This document shows positions 60,431 through 62,828 of a DNA stretch of 62,828 nucleotides, in pieces. Origin of the DNA: an uncultured Dorea sp. (lineage in GTDB: Bacteria; Bacillota_A; Clostridia; Lachnospirales; Lachnospiraceae); contig CAJTRO010000019.1 in NCBI GenBank assembly GCA_910579015.1, forward strand, positions 273-63,100, in the 5' to 3' direction. Position 1 is the first letter of the stretch, and each line of letters begins with the position of its first letter. The notes below the pieces were generated by a model that saw only the letters and a program-made list of their open reading frames with translations, did not search any database and was not told where the DNA came from. A program made the position numbers and the translations under genes.

Positions 60431-60505
60431 ATAAATAAGTATGGTGTTAAAGATATAACGAACCCTACGACAGAAAAATCATACATAGTTGAAAGGAGTT
60501 TTAAA

Positions 60506-61198
60506 ATGATTTATTCACATGAAGTAGAAATGATGTGTCCTGTGGCTCAGGGTGCAAATCACGGACCAGCTCCGATTCCGGAAGAAGCAAAATGGGTAAA
60601 GGCAAAAGAGGTGAAAGATATCTCTGGTCTGACACATGGTGTTGGCTGGTGTGCACCACAGCAGGGAGCCTGCAAACTCACTTTAAACGTTAAGGATGGT
60701 ATTATCCAGGAAGCACTGGTTGAGACGCTTGGATGTTCAGGAATGACACATTCTGCTGCTATGGCATCAGAGATCCTTCCGGGCAAGACGATCCTGGAAG
60801 CGCTTAATACGGATCTTGTCTGTGATGCGATCAATACAGCGATGAGAGAGTTATTCTTGCAGATCGTATACGGAAGAACCCAGAGCGCATTCTCAGAAGA
60901 CGGACTTCCGATCGGCGCCGGACTTGAAGACCTTGGAAAGGGGCTCCGTTCACAGGTTGGTACTATGTATGGAACATTGGCAAAAGGTCCTCGTTATCTT
61001 GAGATGGCAGAAGGCTATGTAACAGGAATCGCACTGGACGACCATGACGAGATCATCGGATATCAGTTCGTTAACCTTGGAAAGTTCACAGACTTCATCA
61101 AGGCAGGAGATACGCCGAACGACGCATGGGAGAAGGCAAAGGGACAGTACGGACGCGTTGCCGACGCAGCGAAGATCATCGATCCAAGGAAGGAATAA
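60506..61198 (+). CDS. NifU-like scaffold-type protein partner of GGGtGRT protein
   Basis: The 230-residue protein begins SHEVEMMCPVAQGANHGPAP and has cysteines in GVGWCAPQQGACKL and in ETLGCSGMTHSAAMASEI, a pattern like a long NifU/IscU homologue. A helical part (GKTILEALNTDLVCDAINTA) and a C-terminal beta region (YVTGIALDDHDEIIGYQFVN) follow. It is annotated in clostridia as an Fe-S assembly scaffold-like protein, without a proven role. It has a strong AAAGGAG site and is followed by the GGGtGRT gene after 114 bases. A separate IscU-type gene is at 38331. Confidence 0.8.
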   Translation: MIYSHEVEMMCPVAQGANHGPAPIPEEAKWVKAKEVKDISGLTHGVGWCAPQQGACKLTLNVKDGIIQEALVETLGCSGMTHSAAMASEILPGKTILEALNTDLVCDAINTAMRELFLQIVYGRTQSAFSEDGLPIGAGLEDLGKGLRSQVGTMYGTLAKGPRYLEMAEGYVTGIALDDHDEIIGYQFVNLGKFTDFIKAGDTPNDAWEKAKGQYGRVADAAKIIDPRKE

Positions 61199-61312
61199 GC
61201 TTTGGCGGATTCAGAAGACGCGTCGCGTCGGATTGAATGAGTCTCAATCTGTGTCCGTGATGCAGAGATTAGAATGTACTACATAGTCACGAAAAATTAG
61301 GAGGACAAGTAA

Positions 61313-62323
61313 ATGGCTTTATTTGAATCATATGAAAGAAGAATTGATAAAATCAATGAAGTATTAGGAAGCTACGGCATTGCTTCTCTTGAAGAAGCTG
61401 AGAAGATTACCAAAGACGCCGGACTTGACGTGTACAATCAGGTGAAGGGTATCCAGCCGATCTGTTTCGAGAATGCATGTTGGGCATACATCACAGGTGC
61501 GGCGATCGCGATTAAGAAGGGCTGTAAGACAGCCGCCGAGGCCGCAGCGGCGATCGGAGAAGGCTTACAGGCATTCTGTATTCCGGGTTCTGTTGCAGAC
61601 CAGAGAAAGGTTGGCCTTGGTCATGGCAACTTAGGCAAGATGCTCCTTGAGGAGGATACAGACTGCTTCGCATTCCTTGCAGGACACGAGTCATTCGCGG
61701 CTGCCGAGGGTGCGATCGGTATCGCTGAGAAGGCGAACAAGGTTCGTAAGAAACCACTCCGCGTTATCTTGAACGGACTTGGAAAAGATGCTGCAAAGAT
61801 CATTTCCAGGATTAATGGATTCACATATGTGGAGACGGATTATGATTACTATACAGGCGATCTGAAAGAGGTTCAGAGGATTGCTTACTCCGAAGGTCTG
61901 CGCTCCAAGGTTAACTGCTATGGCGCGAACGATGTACGCGAGGGTGTGGCCATCATGCACAAGGAAGGCGTTGATGTATCTATCACAGGTAATTCAACCA
62001 ACCCGACACGTTTCCAGCATCCGGTTGCAGGTACATATAAGAAGGAGTGTATCGAGCAGGGCAAGAAGTATTTCTCAGTGGCGTCAGGCGGCGGTACAGG
62101 ACGTACCCTTCATCCGGACAACATGGCTGCGGGACCAGCTTCTTACGGTATGACCGATACGCTGGGACGTATGCATTCTGATGCTCAGTTTGCTGGATCT
62201 TCATCCGTACCGGCTCACGTTGAGATGATGGGACTGATCGGCGCAGGTAATAACCCGATGGTTGGTATGACGGTTGCAGTTGCGGTTGCCATCGAGGAAG
62301 CTGCGAAAGAAGGCAAGTTCTAA
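61313..62323 (+). CDS. GGGtGRT-family protein
   Basis: The 336-residue protein contains the naming motif SVASGGGTGRTLHPDNMA and the long conserved stretches VKGIQPICFENACWAYITGA and MIGAGNN-like AEMMGLIGAGNNPMVG. The family is widespread in anaerobes and not characterised; the glycine-rich motif suggests nucleotide or cofactor binding. Codon use is strongly biased toward preferred codons, so it is probably abundant. It sits behind the NifU-like gene, with a terminator after it. Confidence 0.88.
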   Translation: MALFESYERRIDKINEVLGSYGIASLEEAEKITKDAGLDVYNQVKGIQPICFENACWAYITGAAIAIKKGCKTAAEAAAAIGEGLQAFCIPGSVADQRKVGLGHGNLGKMLLEEDTDCFAFLAGHESFAAAEGAIGIAEKANKVRKKPLRVILNGLGKDAAKIISRINGFTYVETDYDYYTGDLKEVQRIAYSEGLRSKVNCYGANDVREGVAIMHKEGVDVSITGNSTNPTRFQHPVAGTYKKECIEQGKKYFSVASGGGTGRTLHPDNMAAGPASYGMTDTLGRMHSDAQFAGSSSVPAHVEMMGLIGAGNNPMVGMTVAVAVAIEEAAKEGKF

Positions 62324-62339
62324 GAAATAGTGTATTTAT

Positions 62340-62384
62340 AAGGGCTTCCGTTGATGTGAGGTGTCAGCGGGAGCCCTTAATTTT
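62340..62384 (+). terminator. Rho-independent terminator after the GGGtGRT gene
   Basis: AAGGGCTTCCGTTGA pairs with TCAGCGGGAGCCCTT (one bulge) and is followed by AATTTTG. The region from here to 62490 shows no gene. Confidence 0.8.
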
Positions 62385-62494
62385 GCCACATAGCACACGG
62401 ACAACACATATGAGGCGGCATAAATATTAAGCATAAAAGACCGTTACCCAAAGTATGAAGTTGATAAAATTAGGGTTGAACTGTCAATCTATTC

Positions 62495-62523
62495 TTGAAT
62501 TTATCCGGGGATTATGCTATATT
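62495..62523 (+). promoter_or_regulatory. Predicted promoter of the small antisense RNA
   Basis: TTGAAT (62495-62500) and TATATT (62518-62523) are 17 bases apart. The only thing downstream is the short transcript ending in the terminator hairpin at 62580-62616. Confidence 0.7.
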
Positions 62524-62529
62524 ATAGAT

Positions 62530-62625
62530 ACAAAAGAGGAAACAACCGCCCACAAAGTGGTTGACCTCCAGTAGCAGTAAAGCCTACCTTCACCGGGCAA
62601 GTGACAAGGTAGGCTTATTTATTTT
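62530..62625 (+). ncRNA. Candidate antitoxin RNA of a type I toxin-antitoxin locus
   Basis: A transcript of about 95 bases would start near 62530, contain AACAACCGCCCACAAAGTGG and TTGACCTCC, and end at a strong hairpin. It is convergent with the holin-like toxin gene and overlaps the 3' part of that gene's message through the shared hairpin. It resembles the layout of TxpA/RatA-type and enterococcal/lactobacillar RNAs. Start and end are estimated. Confidence 0.65.
62580..62616. terminator. Bidirectional terminator shared by toxin mRNA and small RNA
   Basis: AAGCCTACCTT (62580-62590) and AAGGTAGGCTT (62606-62616) are perfectly complementary with a 15-base loop. On the + side ATTTATTTT follows; on the - side the hairpin begins three bases after the toxin stop. 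Confidence 0.85.
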
Positions 62626-62735
62626 CGCTTGTTCCTCTTATCGAGAAAGGCAAGCAACGCTATAACAAAACTACCAAAGGCAATTAGCAAAGCCAATATA
62701 CCTATGAAAATCGAAATGATTTCAAAAGCTGTCAT
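62619..62735 (-). CDS. Holin-like type I toxin, 38 residues
   Basis: The gene starts at the ATG at 62735 behind GGGGAGGTGG and encodes a 38-residue peptide. It begins MTAFEIISIFIGILALLIAF, continues as a hydrophobic helix and ends with DKRNKRK. One membrane helix with a charged tail is the pattern of the putative holin-like toxin family, whose members damage the membrane when made without their antisense RNA. It is too short for most gene callers. The bidirectional terminator and convergent RNA support the call. Confidence 0.75.
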   Translation of the reverse strand: MTAFEIISIFIGILALLIAFGSFVIALLAFLDKRNKRK

Positions 62736-62828
62736 TTGCGCCACCTCCCCTCTTATGTACTCCGGCGAACCGGGCATGAAGTTTAGGGAGGCTGTCCACC
62801 TTGCAACACGGTTATCTCTCTACTATAT
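62736..62828 (-). promoter_or_regulatory. Toxin mRNA leader with possible sequestering stem
   Basis: Reading on the - strand toward the toxin, CCTCCC (about 62791-62796) can pair with GGGAGG of the ribosome binding site (about 62744-62749), which would hide the site in a fold. TATAGT at the right edge could be the -10; the -35 would lie beyond the window. Confidence 0.45.

Noticed and set aside
1..62828. CRISPR arrays, rRNA genes and insertion-sequence transposases
   Set aside because: No regularly spaced repeats, no rRNA sequence and no transposase-like protein were seen on reading the window.

Overview
The window looks like a chromosomal segment of a low-to-mid GC Firmicute, most likely an anaerobic, spore-forming Lachnospiraceae (Clostridium cluster XIVa). 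The evidence is strong AGGAGG-type ribosome binding sites, sigma-A-like promoters, SpoIIM- and SpoVB-like genes, a clostridial GGGtGRT/NifU-like pair, QueH, and a typical Firmicutes order trmD-rplS-lepB-rbgA-rnhB. No species can be fixed from sequence alone.

Layout. (1) 1-15.3 kb: a surface-polysaccharide locus on the + strand. It starts with the end of a NusG/LoaP-like antiterminator and carries an aminotransferase, an acyltransferase, a PglC-type initiating sugar transferase, a glycosyltransferase, a Wzy-like polymerase and a Wzx-like flippase. Embedded in the middle are two ATP-grasp ligases and a block of small-acid enzymes (2-hydroxyacid dehydrogenase, MmgE/PrpD, a U32-like TIM barrel, an HpcH/HpaI-like lyase and both halves of a class I fumarase-like hydro-lyase). 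This suggests that the locus makes an unusual carboxylic acid and attaches it to the glycan. (2) 15.3-23.2 kb: an AraC regulator, then a 5.2-kb mobile element (16420-21594) sitting inside an ABC-transporter permease gene. The element carries a HipA-like protein with a small partner, a YczE-like membrane protein, an MmcQ/YjbR protein, a small ORF and a large serine recombinase. The two permease pieces, the att half-sites and the shared TAAA core are all visible, and joining them restores one in-frame 265-codon gene. The intact ABC ATPase gene follows on the - strand. (3) 23.2-36.5 kb: queH, argH, asd, ppk, topB, a hexapeptide-repeat protein, a GarR-like reductase, mgsA, a Nudix hydrolase, a SpoIIM-like protein, a membrane-anchored zinc metalloprotease of lethal-factor/PPEP type and a SpoVB-like flippase. 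(4) 36.5-47.7 kb: an Rrf2 regulator with a clear promoter and palindromic operator, the Fe-S/thiolation genes iscS-like, nifU-like and mnmA, then a PHP phosphatase, rimM-trmD-rplS, lepB-rbgA-lepB-rnhB-yraN-pgeF and an MscS channel. (5) 47.7-60.4 kb: tRNA-Thr(CGT), a large hybrid sensor kinase, an unknown small gene, rqcH (-) divergent from yicC-gmk-rpoZ, then rimO-pgsA-cinA, and an acetyltransferase fused to a membrane-anchored extracellular domain. (6) 60.4-62.8 kb: the NifU-like/GGGtGRT pair and, at the right edge, a 38-residue holin-like toxin gene with a convergent small RNA, resembling a type I toxin-antitoxin locus.

The housekeeping regions are ordinary. The novelty lies in the acid-modification block of the polysaccharide locus, the permease-disrupting serine-recombinase element with reconstructible att sites, the right-edge toxin/RNA locus, and several odd proteins: a recombinase with a C-terminal winged helix, an MnmA with a Cys-rich insertion, and the acetyltransferase-membrane fusion.
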